From assembly GCA_951799425.1 (NCBI GenBank), contig OX637404.1, positions 16,888,045 to 16,952,044 on the forward strand: a stretch of DNA of 64,000 bases, read 5' to 3'. Shown piece after piece: positions 10,801-22,860 of this stretch (position 1 is its first letter; every line of letters starts with the position of its first letter). The stretch comes from Ilex aquifolium (taxonomy: Eukaryota > Streptophyta > Magnoliopsida > Aquifoliales > Aquifoliaceae). Made by a program: the position numbers and the translations under genes. The notes under the pieces were generated by a model. The model did not search any database. It worked only from the letters and a program-made list of their open reading frames with translations, and was not told the DNA's origin.

Positions 10801-10819
10801 AGTTCACGATAAGGTCTAT

Positions 10820-11900
10820 CTAGCTCGGACCTTGTTCCACTGAGAATGTTTCCCTTGTAACCTTAAGTTCGATGCTCAGCTCTTCTTGGCTCTTCACCAG
10901 AATAGTTCTGGTCGTGTCATACTTGAGTGTTGATGCTAGGGAGGCTAAGTTATCAACATGCATATTCTTGCTGCTAGTCACTTTTGGTGAGACCTTGCAT
11001 AGCACCCTAGTTTCCAATTGGTGGTATGCCACCATCCTTTCATATTTTGCTAGGTATTCATTAGAAAGATGGTTCAAAAGAAGTTGTGAATTGGAATAGA
11101 TGTTCAACTATTCGACACCCATGTCTTACGCGAGCCTTACTCCAATGAGCAAGGCTCGTCGTCTGCTTCTTTGTTTGATGCCCTAAATTCTAGCCATACT
11201 ACCTTTTCTAGCATATTGCTTTCAAGGGATTCTATTATTATTTCGAATCCTGCTCCCTTCCTGTTCGAGGAACCATCAAGAAATATGTTCCAAGCATTTT
11301 GTAGCTTTGGGCCTTTTCCCCCAACTTGAGGTTCCAAGGCACTTGTGACTTTTTTATGCTCAGTTATCATTGTTGCCTTTCCCCCGACTTTAGGTTCCAA
11401 GGCACCTGGGACCTTTTGAAGTTTACCAAGGATTTCTTGTGCTCTGGGGGTGAGCTCGGCTAGGAAATTTTCCATTACTTGTCCCTTAAGTGCACTTCTA
11501 GGTTCAAAGTGATGTCGTATTCACCAAGCTTTACTAATCACTTCAATATTCTTCTAAACATGTTGGCCCTTCTGAATATGGATTTTAGAGGTTGATTAGT
11601 TAAGGCCTTCACAGTATGTGCTTGAAAATAATGCATTAGCTTCCGTGTCGACCAAGGCTAGGGCCAATTTTTCAAAGGCTAGGTATTTGGCCTCTGCATT
11701 AAGAAGAGTCTTAGTAACATATTAGACTGGTTTCATCTCCTTTTTAGGTTTCTTCATCAATGCCCCACTTAAAGCATGCTCAGAGACTACCAAGTACATA
11801 TACAATGGCTCATCCTGCTCGGGCGTTGTTAAAAGTGGGGGCTTTGGCAAGTAAGGTTTCAAGTCTTTAAATGCCTCCTCACATTCCTTCCTCTAGATGC
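10820..11900 (-). pseudogene. Dual RNase H region of element B
   Basis: The first RNase H is recognised by LVVSEHALSGAL and KTLLNAEAKYLAFEKLALAL (11640-11830). The second, archaeal-type RNase H follows (11475 leftward) with WNIFLDGSSNRKGAGFEI and VWLEFRASNKEADDE. Two RNase H domains in one pol identify the Tat lineage. The linker contains an in-frame tandem duplication: ALEPKVGGK and ALEPQVGGK blocks, DNA around 11310-11415. Stops occur throughout. Confidence 0.75.
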
Positions 11901-12199
11901 CTCCCCCTTTTTTTTCAGAGCTTGAAAGAACAGTATGAACCTATCAGATAATCCAGATATGAATCTATTAAAGTCAACAGCCATCCCAATTAGTCTCTAC
12001 ATCTCTTTCACTATCTTTGGTGGTTGTAGTTCAATTAAGGCTTTAAGTTGGTCGGGATTGGCTTCTATTCCTATCTTGGTCACCAATAAACCTAAGAATC
12101 TACCTGACCCAACCCCGATAACACACTTTAAGGCATTGAGCCTCATCTAATATTCTCGCAATACATCGAAGGTTTTTAGTAGATCGACTAGGTGATCAG

Positions 12200-13000
12200 G
12201 TCTTGCAGCTTTTGACTAACACGGCATTATAGACCTCCATTGTCCTCTTGAACATGTCTCTAAACATTCGGGTGACCAACCTCTAGTAATCGGTTTGGCA
12301 TTCTTGAGCTCGAACAATATCACTCTATAGCAGTATACCCCCTGCAACATTATGAAAGAGGTCTTCTCCTGATCGTGTTCGAAAAGGGGGATCCGATGAT
12401 AGCCCTTATAGGCATCCAAAAAACTCATCCTTTCATGCCTCGACGTAGAATCAACCATCTCGTAAATATTTGGCAAGGAAAAACTATCATTGGACAATAT
12501 TTGTTGAGGTTAGTGAAGTCCATACAAACTCTCCACTTCTCATTCTTATTTTTCACCACAACCGTATTGGAGAGCCAGGTTGGATAAAGTACCTCTTTGA
12601 TTGACCGAGCTTCTAGTAACTTACCAACCTTTTCATTGACGACTTCCTATGCTGGGGTGCTGATTTCATTTACTTCTGCTTTACTAGTTTGTAGCTCAAG
12701 TCCACATCTAGGTGGTGCGAGATCACTTTAGGGTCGATACCTAGCATCTCATAAGGGGCCCATGTGAATACATCTATGTTCCTTCTTAAGAGACTCTCCA
12801 TAGCCTCCTTGTCTTGTTGTACTAGTGAAAAATCCATCAAAAAGAATCTCTCGGTGTCACTTTCATCCAAATAAAAAAATGTTTGCCCTCCAAAGGGGTT
12901 GTATTTCCACGAAATTTCCCAAGGGTAAGAGAATAGTATCGTGTAGTAAGTCGAACAAAAAGTCCAAGGTTGTCTCCTTATGGAAATATTTGGAATCCAA
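12200..13000 (-). pseudogene. Reverse transcriptase region of element B
   Basis: Minus-strand pieces in order: NIDVFTWAPYEMLGIDPKVI and HLDVDLSYKLVKQK (about 12670-12780), WRVCMDFTNLNKYCP, FLDAYKGYHRIPLFEHDQEK, TSFIMLQGVYCYRVILFELK (12216-12497). These are the fingers and palm motifs of Ty3/gypsy RT. The YxDD region is not seen as an open block. The upstream end is cut by the insertion starting at 13031. Confidence 0.75.
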
Positions 13001-13030
13001 GGTGATGAAAAAGAAAAAGTTCTTTGAAGT

Positions 13031-14381
13031 TGAGAATTTTGAGATTAATCACTAATAAAAATGAAATTCAATAATTAGGAAACTAGATAATCTTCAAAAT
13101 TCATCCCACATATGAACGAGAATTTCTACTCTAAATCTATAACTCATCTGCTTTCATATTCAAACTAGTACAGACGGATAATTTTCAACTAAACACTCGG
13201 AAAAGAATCAAAAGTAGTAATTGAGAGATAGTTTATGACGAAAGAATCACTACTCTACTGGTTGCAGAAAACACCACTAACTATCTATACCAAAATCAAT
13301 TGTATATAGATAATCGGGAAGTATGCAAACTAAATAGGTTTTAAAAAACACAATTTTAATCAAACAATCACATAAACATTAAAACTCTAGTTTAGAGTAT
13401 AACCTTAATTCATAGGTTGAGAATCATTATTCAGATTATCCAGAGAAAGACTACTCACTCATTGTAATGTAAATAACACAAGAAATTAAAGTAAACATAA
13501 TTGAATTCATGTAAGTAGAAATTAACTTGAAAGTAATTGCATATATTGAAAAATTGAATTTAAATAACAAACTCTGAAATCAAGGGCAACTGAATGTAAG
13601 ATTGCTAGAACAAATGAAAGAACGGGACTTAGAAGTAAAGAACAATAGCAAGAACTCTCAAGAAAACCCTAACGTTCTCTAAAACTATAAAGCAGAGGAA
13701 AAACTCCAGAAAACTTCAAACGTCATAGGTCTTCCCCAAAAGATCTTCTATTTATTATGATTGGAATGAGAATCTTCATATCTTTGGTAAATATCTTTCC
13801 CAAAATTATCTCATCTTCCTATTGGTTGAGAATCCCTGAAAGATTTGGCAAGATATGATCTTTAGTTAAGTTTCCCATGAAAATTTGTCTTAACGTACCA
13901 GTAGAACATACTCCAACTATTAGTAGAAACTCCTTCTGTGGCCCGACCTACCGGTAGAACATCTGTCAGATAAAACTTCTGAAAGTGCTGTGGCTTTTGC
14001 TACTGGTAAAACATTCGGTAGGACTTATCTGACAAAAGTACTATAACATTTCCTACCGGTGGAACATGTTCCACCTACCAGTAGGACTTCTCTAATGAAA
14101 AAGTGTAAACTATTGTGAGTTTTTCTACCGGTAAAATATGGTTCTACTACTGGTAGAACTATTCCAAAATTGTTCTCTAAGGCCTCGCCTTCATCCTTTC
14201 CCATGCAACTTAATCCCAACTCTTTTCTTGCCATTAAATCAATACTTATTCTTCACATTTACACCTAAAATACCTGCAATGTAGATATTAAAGCTTAACA
14301 CGCAAACTATACTAAATAAAAGGAATTAGTACACTAGCAAACCTAAAGTGAATATGTTAACCTATAAAAGAGAATGCAATG
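13031..14381 (-). mobile_element. LTR-like insertion with ACCGGT palindrome array inside pol of element B
   Basis: The block splits the protease-RT linker of element B and is non-coding. It is flanked by the direct repeat TTGAAGT (13024-13030 and 14382-14388), a possible target duplication, although 7 bp is unusual for an LTR element and the inner termini (TGAGAATT...ATGCAATG) are not a clean TG...CA pair. Between 13896 and 14159 are about eight copies of CTACCGGTAGAAC-like motifs with core ACCGGT, several arranged as back-to-back pairs. Downstream on the minus strand are a TATA-like ATAATAAATAG (about 13749-13758) and a long AT-rich leader. Solo LTR or non-autonomous LTR element. Confidence 0.5.
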
Positions 14382-14439
14382 TTGAAGTCTTAACACACAG
14401 TCTGGAGGTCCTCCACTGCTCGATCGGTTGGGCTTGTCA

Positions 14440-15200
14440 TCAGTTACTCTAGGCTCGACTGTTCAATCTTTTATTACTATTTTGGGCTTGGATCAATGTT
14501 GGCTCGACACCTTGCTTCTCATCCCAAGTAGCCTTCCCTTTGACTAATGCAAACAGGCAACTCCTTATGCTGACTTGGTAGCCCCTGATGTGTATAATTC
14601 CCATATTAGAAAAGAACCTTAGGATTTGGTTATAACTGGAGAGGACCACTTTCATCTCATGTAGCCAAGAATGCTAAATCTGCATCTACGACTAAGAACT
14701 CTGTCATTGTGGCGATTGGTCCGACTCGGACTGGTAGGGTGATTTTTCCTCTTGGCAACACAATTTTGCCACTAAATCCTATCAGTGCAGCATAGACTGC
14801 ATTAAGGTCTTCCTCCTTCAAGTCAAGTTTTCAGAATAGTCCTATGTACATTACCTCTAAGGAGTTTCCCTAGTCAATTAGGATCCTCCTCAAATCGAAG
14901 TTTGCAATCCTCAAGGTCAAGATCAGTGCATTATTGTAAGGGTGATGAATCCCTATTAGGTCATCATCGAAAAAGCTGATCAATCTATCCAACTGATCAG
15001 TTTTGGCTTCTTGTGAGCTTACTATCGGAGGTATCGACTTGGTAAATCTCTTTAATTTCTGCATCCTTTTGAATACAGGCTATGGCGGCCTTATTGGATG
15101 TCATGTTTGGATCCATGGATGCATGTATCACATCAATCACTCCGGTGGGGTCTTGTGCTTGACCCAGAATCTCTTCATTCTTTTCGTTCACATTGGCCTT
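14440..15200 (-). pseudogene. Aspartic protease region of element B
   Basis: The minus strand encodes NALILTLRIANFDLRRILID followed by a stop and GNSLEVMY, corresponding to the D-x-G-S-S-A-D active site of Tat proteases: the residue after the catalytic aspartate is now TAG (about 14869-14871). LVVDADLAFLA and FSNMGIIHIRGYQ correspond to the conserved lines V-x-D-x-S-A-Y and the G-x-Q block that follow protease. The enzyme matures the polyprotein in an active element; this copy is dead. Confidence 0.65.
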
Positions 15201-15449
15201 GGTAAATTGGGACAGGTTGCATGCTCAGACTAGAATCTCCAGATGTTTATTCAAAGAACATAAGTTCTCTGTCATGTTTATGGTGTCACGGTGGTAAGAA
15301 CACATGAGATTTGTGTTCCACTTCTCAGGATCCCCTCCCAACTTGTTAGGCCACATGAAGTAGGGTTTCCCCTTGATTTAGAGCAAGATCTTGTAATTAA
15401 AAATTGTGTTGACTCTCGAGAATGATGAGCGGGAGGGAAAGCCATCCTT

Positions 15450-16680
15450 CTATTTCCTCTTTATAGTTGGGCGTGATTGGGTCTGTTTGTCCTTTCCATT
15501 CTGCTTCCTTCTCACCCAGTCCTTATAGAACTCCCTATCGAGCTTATCGTCCACCTTCTCAACCCTAGCCATTAATTCTTCCATATCGATGGTTGGGTGT
15601 CTGGTTAAAGATTGATACAATAGGTTATCATTCGATAACCCAGTCTTGAGTGAGGCAATTGTAGTTTGGGGGTTACAACTCGATATCTCATTCATTGTTT
15701 CCCAATAACAATGAGTGTATTCCCATATAGTTTCATCATTCTTTTTCTTTAGAGAAAGTAGTGTCTTGCTATTGGTGATGAACCGACCTATGAACTGCTC
15801 ATCCAGTCGCACCAACTATTAATGGAGTTCCTTGGGAGATGATTGCACCACTTCATGGCCGATTCCCCCAAGTTGCTAGGGAATATTATCCATATCAACA
15901 CTTCATTCTTACTGTGAACCACCATAAATTGTCTATAGTGGCGGATGTGGATGATGGGATCTATCTTCCCATCATAAATTATAAAGGTTGGCACCACAAG
16001 TTTGTTGGTTATTCTCTATCTTTTTAATTCATCTTGTGAAGAGGGACACCTCCACCCCTCCAGAATATTCTCCGGTGGCTCTCTATGGCCAATTTATGCT
16101 CGGGGCATGTTAAACGGCCATTGAGTTCCTTGGTTATAAAGTGCATCTAGTTGTCCTCCATCTCTGCGTATTTTTGCCTTTTATGGTTGTCGTATGTCTC
16201 ATCTCTTTGCCTACTTCTATGCTCGGCAGGGCTGTGGTCAACTCGGGGGAATTCTCCTTTTACATTGGTCCCCTAGTGATTGGTCTCTTTAGGGATCTTG
16301 CAATCCTACAATTTCCTCAAAGTATCCTTAAGCTCCTCATTCTCCCATTCAATCTCTTCTTCCTCATCATAGGACCTCTAAAGCATAGCATCATGGGATC
16401 TAGTCGGTCTTAAAAATCTTGGACCAACTCATGAAGGCCAAAATTTTCCCGTAGGTCCAGGGAACATCGCCTCGGCGGTCGTCATCCCAAGGTTATACCG
16501 CCCAGATGATGCATTGTCGCGATATGCTTTGTTTGAACTTCTGGCAATATTATCCCTAATGTCACTATTCGAGGGCGAGGACGCTCGTTAGTTACGCTCA
16601 GGTTCGTACTATTAGGTTCCTGGTTGTTGCTTGGTGACCCTAGCGTGCTCCGAAGATTCAACATGGCTAAGTTTGCTGCT
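15450..16680 (-). pseudogene. gag: gag of element B
   Basis: A 121-codon open block (15450-15815) reads FIGRFITNSKTLLSLKKKND and TIASLKTGLSNDNLLYQSL, the Retrotrans_gag core (compare element A, YRKPSYHLLNVKQGPNETLR). Upstream to about 16680 the N-terminal region is recognisable but has stops. The gag start lies close to the primer-binding site at about 16686-16705. Confidence 0.65.
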
Positions 16681-16705
16681 TTGTCTTCCCACAAACAACG
16701 CCAAT

Positions 16706-17469
16706 TGATACGAGAAAAAAATCTCGTACCTTATGCTAGGGGTGACATAGATTCTATTTGTTTGGTTCTTTTGAGGGAAAGACGAACAAAGTGTGCCCCC
16801 TTCTTGCAAAATGGACAAACTGGCAGGGACTGGGGTTTGATCGAAGGTACTTCGATACTTAAGTCAGTACACCTATATTTTTAGCCAAATCTTCTTTATT
16901 TCGTGTAGTAATCTTTTTAGACTTCCTTTCTCACTCACCAATTCTGTAGTTCACATGTTTCCAATGAGCACCTATGATCTGTTCAATTTCCTTATTGGTT
17001 GCCTCGCATTACTCCTGGTTATTTCAGATAGCCTAGCTACATTTCGCTCGGTCTTTGCTCTTTCTCATTGCCTAGGCTTCATCCTATCAACCGCCTCACG
17101 TTTCTAGGGCCTAGCTATCTATTCTTGTTTGGGTATGGCTTACTCTCTAGATGATAGAGTCAAACTCTTACTTGAATTATAGTCTCACAATATCTCTTTT
17201 CGAGCATACCTCACTAAGTTTTGTTCATCAGACACTTCCGTACTTGGGAATGCTTTCCACCGAGTAGGCCCCTTTATGCAAAGTTACTTCATGTTTGGGC
17301 TCCTATTTAATTTTCTTGGCAGGGGCCAAAATTCTATTTGACCTAGCATTGCCCTTGCTTGAGCTCCTATTGCTCAGTCATAACCGAGTCAAACCATTTT
17401 AACACATGACTCTTCCATTTGTCCTAGTCCAGCTGTCACATCATGGTTCAGAGATTCTGAACCCCTTCA
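16706..17469 (-). repeat. 5' LTR of element B (764 bp)
   Basis: Begins TGATACGAG directly after the minus-strand primer-binding site (ATTGGCGTTGTTTGTGGGAA, 16686-16705) and ends ...GAACCCCTTCA, followed by the TSD ATTAT. The first ~300 bases match the left LTR; the remainder does not. Confidence 0.7.
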
Positions 17470-17474
17470 ATTAT

Positions 17475-18059
17475 GATATTGGAAAAATGTCAACTTTTTG
17501 GTGTTTACTACAAATATAGGCAATAGTAGTTTTTATGGCAGCTTGACATAATTAATGTCAGGAAAATGGATTCTTGAGATTCTTTTTGTAGTGACTATTT
17601 GATTGCCAAAAGAAGATGCGAAAAACTTCAACTTTGTGGTAGTTATAACCGCCACCGACAAATTTATTTTATGGCAGTTTATAATATGTTGTTAGTTCCA
17701 TTGATTGTCATTTTTCATGTTAGTTAGTGTGTTGCTTGGAAGGATTATTTATTATACAAAACCATTGTGCATTAGATACAATGACAAAGTTCGTCACTAA
17801 AAGTATCATTTTTTGTCACGGAAGAAATATTTTTGTACGTTCTAGGGCGATGGATTAACAAGATGGAGGTTCTAATATGGTATAAAAATACATGGCTTAT
17901 CTAGTTCATGATACATTACCATTTTGGTGACATCAACTAGGATTAGGACAACATTCCATGTAGGTGTTACATATTAAGAGATTAAGTTTAGCATCATGTT
18001 GTTGGATGAGGTTTGAGTATTGAAGTATAATAAAATTATGCATGATGTAGAACTTTTAA
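17475..18059. other. Intergenic, transposon-like but unassigned
   Basis: Contains blocks such as TATGGCAGTTTATAATATG and TAACCGCCACCGACAAATT, typical of diverged plant DNA-transposon ends. No reading frame or complete terminus was recognised. Confidence 0.3.
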
Positions 18060-18340
18060 GTCTTTTCAAAGGGGTCTGGAACAGAGTTCTTTTAGCTCTC
18101 TCATATGTCTTGGTTCCCCCTTGCTTGGCCTAATTCTATCCAGTTAGCATCTGAATGTTGGAGAGTGAAATCCCTTAAAGTTATAGTGCTCAAATTGTGA
18201 CTTGTAGCCACAATTTATTCCCTTTGGAGAGAAACGAAGTGCTAGAGTCTTTTAGAATGAATATAAGGTTGCTAATACCATCTTTAGGTTGATTATCCAA
18301 GTGATCAACTATAAGCTGGTTACTATTAGTTACAAACATA
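18060..18340 (+). pseudogene. LINE ORF2 C-terminal relic
   Basis: With small frame corrections the plus strand reads LKVIVLKL, LVATIYSLWRE, then NARVF-like residues and EYKVANTIFRLIIQ. This matches the region after the zf-RVT motif of plant L1 ORF2 (in the LINE at 28.5-29.0 kb: ICLVAAVYYLWMERNSRKF). Only this piece remains. Confidence 0.5.
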
Positions 18341-20100
18341 CTCCAAGGAATGTTGTCTTCCTACAAGTGGAACTCCTCTGCTTTAAATGCAATAGCTGGT
18401 TCTTAAGTTTATCCTATGTTTTATACAGTCTAAATTGCTACAACTCCTCAAGAAGCAGTATTTTTACCAGTTTAGGCCTCTTTTGCTTCCTTTACTATTT
18501 GGTACCACCAAACAAGATTATACTTGTACACTTTTGTTTCATTAAATGAATACATTTACTTACCTAGAAAAGTCTTTTCAAAACTATTAAAAAAAGGATA
18601 ATTTAATGTATGTTGCTTCTGTGATTACGAAACTTCAAAAGCGTCATATGTGCATAACCTTATCCTATATGCGGAGAGACTATTTTTGTAAATCGAATTT
18701 GTGGCGCCCAAATCAAAATGGAGTGACATTACCAAAGTGCCAAAACCAGTTCTCTGTTGTTTCAAACAACCAAAATTTATTTAGAACATGTTAAAATATG
18801 TGAAATAAAGATTAGAGACTAACATTTACATATGAGGGTGTAATAACGTATGAACTTGTTTATACAAGGCCTATTACTACAACTGTGAGTAAGTGCGATG
18901 TGATATCTTTCAATAATTGTGCTGAGTGTAGAGATAGTAAAAATTAACTTTTGTGGTGAGTGTAGAGATAGAGTACAATTTCATAACTAGAATCATGCGG
19001 CGGACCCAAAATAAACTACCTTAAGTTGATTTGGGGGACTCTTTTATCTTATTGGACAAAAACTTCATCCGTGGCAAAAATTTTCCAAATTTCATTAGCA
19101 TTCAGTCCAATTTTGGAAAAAATTATAGAGTTTAATCCGCATTGAGTTCATCGGGTAATTGATTAATTCTCGAAAATATAACATCATTATGAGCCATCAT
19201 TAGAGAGTAAATTATCCATAATATCAACTAACAATTTTAACAGTTTCATATTAGTTATCTATATTAGCAGTGAGTAAGTATTACTCACTACATCATTGCC
19301 AACTTTGGTAGTGTGAAGAAAAACCACAGTTTTGAGTTGGCTGAATTGCAAACTCCACAAATTATATAACCCTAAAAGCTAAGTAGAAACTAAGCCATTT
19401 CTTTCATGTTTTTCCCTTCTCAATGAAAATAAGTAAAACATTGAATTACACACTAGAGTGAGGAAGATGTAAGGCTTAAAACCTTCATTGACCACGAGGA
19501 CAAACTTTGCATTAGGTTGTTCCCAACAAATTGGGAGGGGGATGTATAGGACATATTACACATCCATCATATATGTTGTGATGCAATCGCTAAGGTGGCC
19601 AATAACAACAATTCATGGTATAAGGAAGGTGACACTTTATAGGGCCAGTGGTTATTTAGTATTCCTCACAATTGGTTTAGAGGATATTCTACCTTTACTA
19701 AAGACTGACAAAATATTCCTGGTTGTTTTGCTTAAATATATTTTTTAAATTGAAATAAGTCCAATTTACTTTTTCGCGTAGACAAAAACCATTCGTGTTT
19801 TTTCTTCTATAGCAAGCTTTGTTTCTTCTATAGCAAGCTTTGACAAGAAGAGAAGTTCATTTTCTACCTTGATTTTTGAAAAATAACTCCACTGAACTTG
19901 GCACAGTGTAGTCAATACAAATTTGTTCAAAACCTAGTCACAACCAACATAGTTAATTGACATCTATGGTAGGATTTTATAGTAGCAAGAAGTTACTATT
20001 TAATTGGAATAAGTTGATTTGAGACTTAAAAAAAAAAGACAAAAATCTTTGTCTTATTCATTACCCATCAACCCAAAGGTATAAAAGTTTTTGTGTTGCC
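18341..20100. other. Intergenic; no gene seen
   Basis: AT-rich with many stops in all frames. The only clear structure is a 21-bp perfect tandem pair (TTTCTTCTATAGCAAGCTTTG) at about 19801-19842. Confidence 0.5.
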
Positions 20101-20101
20101 T

Positions 20102-20139
20102 TGTGTGTGTGTGTGTGCATGCGTGCGTGCGTGTGCGCG

Positions 20140-20207
<68 letters not shown>
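20102..20207. repeat. Compound microsatellite (GT)n-(GC/GT)n-(GA)n
   Basis: GT repeats at 20102-20118, a mixed GTGC segment, then about 32 uninterrupted GA units at 20143-20207. Reading frames across it (arginine-glutamate or leucine-serine runs) are artefacts of the repeat. Confidence 0.95.
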
Positions 20208-20208
<1 letters not shown>

Positions 20209-20689
20209 ATTGACTGGTTGACTTTGGTTATTTTATTAGAAAAAGATTCCATTACTTTTCATATAGGAATATGTTTCTTTTCTCGTAATGGCATTCCTCC
20301 ATGAAGAGTTGTTGAGCGTGAAATAACAAGAAATGTTCTAGGTGGATATCATAAGCTGATTTCCCTTTAACTCCATGTTTACGTGAACAATATATAAATT
20401 CAATTGGGAGTTACGAGAAAAGCTGCCGTAGTAATATGCACAAAACAATAGTATTGTTTAGCATGAGATCATACACCTAGATTTTATAGTTATTGAAATA
20501 AGTTTTCTTTCTTTACACACCCTGCTCCCAACCAAAATGAGCATGTAGCACTTTGAAGGGACATTTAGACTTCACCAATGTTTGCCCTTACAAATTTTTA
20601 GACTTTTTGTCGACAAAAATCAGATGTTGATATTTTTTGTATTAGATGTTGATATTTTTTGTCCAAAAAAACTTAAGTGGATAGTGGGC

Positions 20690-21530
20690 CATTATCTGCA
20701 TGTAGACACCCCTATATGAATGTTCTCTCCATGTAGGGTTTCCTTGTTCTTTTTCATATAATGAATTGACAATTTTAGTCTAGCGAGTTGAAATTTCATG
20801 AAAAATATTATTTCACGAACAGCCACCGTCGTATGCATGAAATGCATGAATAATGCCACTAGTATCAGTTGCTCATTAGTAGTGCATTATGTGTGTAAGA
20901 GGAGAGGGGGAGAGAGTGTGTGTGTGTGTGTGTGTTGAATGGCTAATTCAGGCATCATCAATTATATAAAAAGTATGCTGCTACTTTTTTATACAAGAAC
21001 ATGAAACAAATTATACATCGTATAAGGCTAATATCATGAGCTGATTTTATCTTATCTCCTTCCTTAAACATAAAACAATTTTCTCTTATCTTCTTACTTC
21101 CTTAAGAATTTGTTTTTATGAATAAATAAAAGTTGATAATGTGCGGAAAGTCTTCTTTGTTATTAATTAGTCAACTTAATAAAATGATCTTTATGCTTTT
21201 ATTGAATAGGTATTCTTTCTTGCTCCTATCTATGTTAACTCTTATGGTTCTCTTGGCCTTGTTGCCAAACAAAAACTAGAAAGTTTTTTAGAGTAGGCAC
21301 TAATTTTGTGCAGAAGAGAAAAAACCAAAGTGGGCAGTAGACATAGTTCTACATATAGACACCCCAATTTGGATGCTCTCTACATGTAGGGATTCTTTCT
21401 CCTTAGGCATATAATGAGCTCACAATCTTAATCTAGTGAGTTGAACTTCCACAAAATATTGTTTTGCAACAATAGGCCCTCTTTGTCGATAAGAAATGCA
21501 TGACTGAATGCCTACTATATTAGTTGTTCT
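20690..21530. repeat. Diverged direct repeat pair, about 650 bp apart
   Basis: 20690-20880 and 21345-21530 share, in order, TAGACACCCC, ATGTAGGG-TTC, CATATAATGA, CAAT-TTA-TCTAG, GAGTTGAA, GAAATGCATGA and TTGYTC. Microsatellite (GT) lies at about 20915-20935. It reads as an old tandem duplication in non-coding DNA. Confidence 0.6.
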
Positions 21531-22119
21531 TTATTGGGTGTCTTTCTTTTTTGTTAAGCGACGATAATAAGGTGTACAACAAAAGATTGAGCTTGTTTCC
21601 ATCCATAATTAATCTTCTTTTAGGGGATTTCCATTATTCGATAGTACAAAATTTGTTAAAGACGATGAAAACTTTTGAATTGCCACGAGCTAGCACTTTA
21701 CCCACCGAAGAAGGTTCTACAGAAATATAATGAGAGAAATGTGAAAAAAAAGACTGAAATGGAATAACTCCAAAATTGGGCAAGAATAAGAAACCAAACA
21801 ACTCAAACTTCTATTGTTTGTCTAATTAGTATGTCTTATTGCTAAATCTTAGTAATTCCATTCCTTAGTGTTCTACTTTCTTATCATGCTAGGTCTTCCC
21901 GTAATAATTTTTTATTGAATTTTCCATCTTGGTGCATTCAATGTCAACTTCATTGATTTATAACAAATAATTTTTCAAATCTCGACTTTTTTGATTGCTA
22001 CGAAAGAAGTGAAAAATTAAGACGGTGGCAAGTATTAGAAGTTTACTTCTTAAGTTTAATCTTTGCTAAGTAAGAAACATAATGCTTTATTAATAGTCTT
22101 CGTTACACATTAAAACTTT

Positions 22120-22860
22120 TTCTCGTAGTTAATTTTAACAGCTAGGTACACTACAAAGAATCTAATACATGTAACAAACTCATTAATGATTTCAGTCACA
22201 ATAAATGTACTCTGAATTATAACGGTCTCTCAATTTTACCATTATTTTACAAATGACATTCTTGTGACGCTCTGCGGTACTCTATGTCCTCAATATATCA
22301 CAACAATTGGGGTTTCAACAAGTGATCATCCTCCAATTTTAGTACATTTATCTACGTATTTTTGTGTGCTTCAGTACCATAGATAAGTTTTCATGTCTAC
22401 GTAGCATAGACATGAAAAATATGTTGTTTGTTGGATTGTCGATGTGTTAACCAAAAATATATAAAATGGTCTTCATTGCATCCGAAAGAATTTGGTAAGA
22501 AAAACTTTAGTAGGTAATTAACTTTAGAGATTAATTAATAAATTTTCTTTTCCTTGTGGTTAATTATTACTGACAGAGTACTCTTCGAAGAATCTAATCC
22601 CATGTAACAAACTCATTAATGGAGTTGTTCATAATAAATGCACTTTGAATAAAAAGGGATGTCAATTTATACCATCTCTTTAACGATGACATTCTAGTGA
22701 GGCCCTCATTTATTCAACTAGGTCTATATCTGATAACAACTAGGGTTTCATCAGGTTATCATCCTTGAGATTTAATATCTCTGCCTTTTTGTTTCATCTT
22801 TCAGTAAGCTTGTTTTTTGTTTCATGTTTCAGTAAGCTTGTTTTTTTATGTTGTTTACTA
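22120..22860. repeat. Diverged direct repeat pair, about 430 bp apart
   Basis: About 22120-22380 and 22545-22810 share AAGAATCTAAT, CATGTAACAAACTCATTAATG, ATAATAAATG-ACT, ATGACATTCT-GTGA and GGGTTTCA-CA. A 28-bp tandem pair (TTTCAGTAAGCTTGTTTTTTG) lies at about 22795-22845. No coding potential was recognised. Confidence 0.6.

Larger units (their letters stand above)
2465..17469 (-). mobile_element. Element B: degenerate Tat-lineage Ty3/gypsy retrotransposon with later insertions
   Basis: The plus-strand start TGTATGAG at 2465 is preceded by ATTAT (2460-2464), and the right LTR ends ...CCTTCA at 17469 followed by ATTAT (17470-17474), a candidate 5-bp target duplication. Inside, the minus strand carries gag (15.4-16.7 kb), protease (14.4-15.2), RT (12.2-13.0), RNase H plus a second archaeal-type RNase H (10.8-11.9) and integrase (9.6-10.8). 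The double RNase H and the antisense ORF on the plus strand are Tat-lineage traits. Every coding block has stops and frameshifts, so the copy cannot be autonomous. An LTR-like insertion splits the pol region at 13031-14381, and another sits near 4200-5640. Confidence 0.75.

Noticed and set aside
20061-20304. Arg-Glu and Leu-Ser repeat peptides on both strands
   Set aside because: Direct translation of the (GA)n microsatellite.
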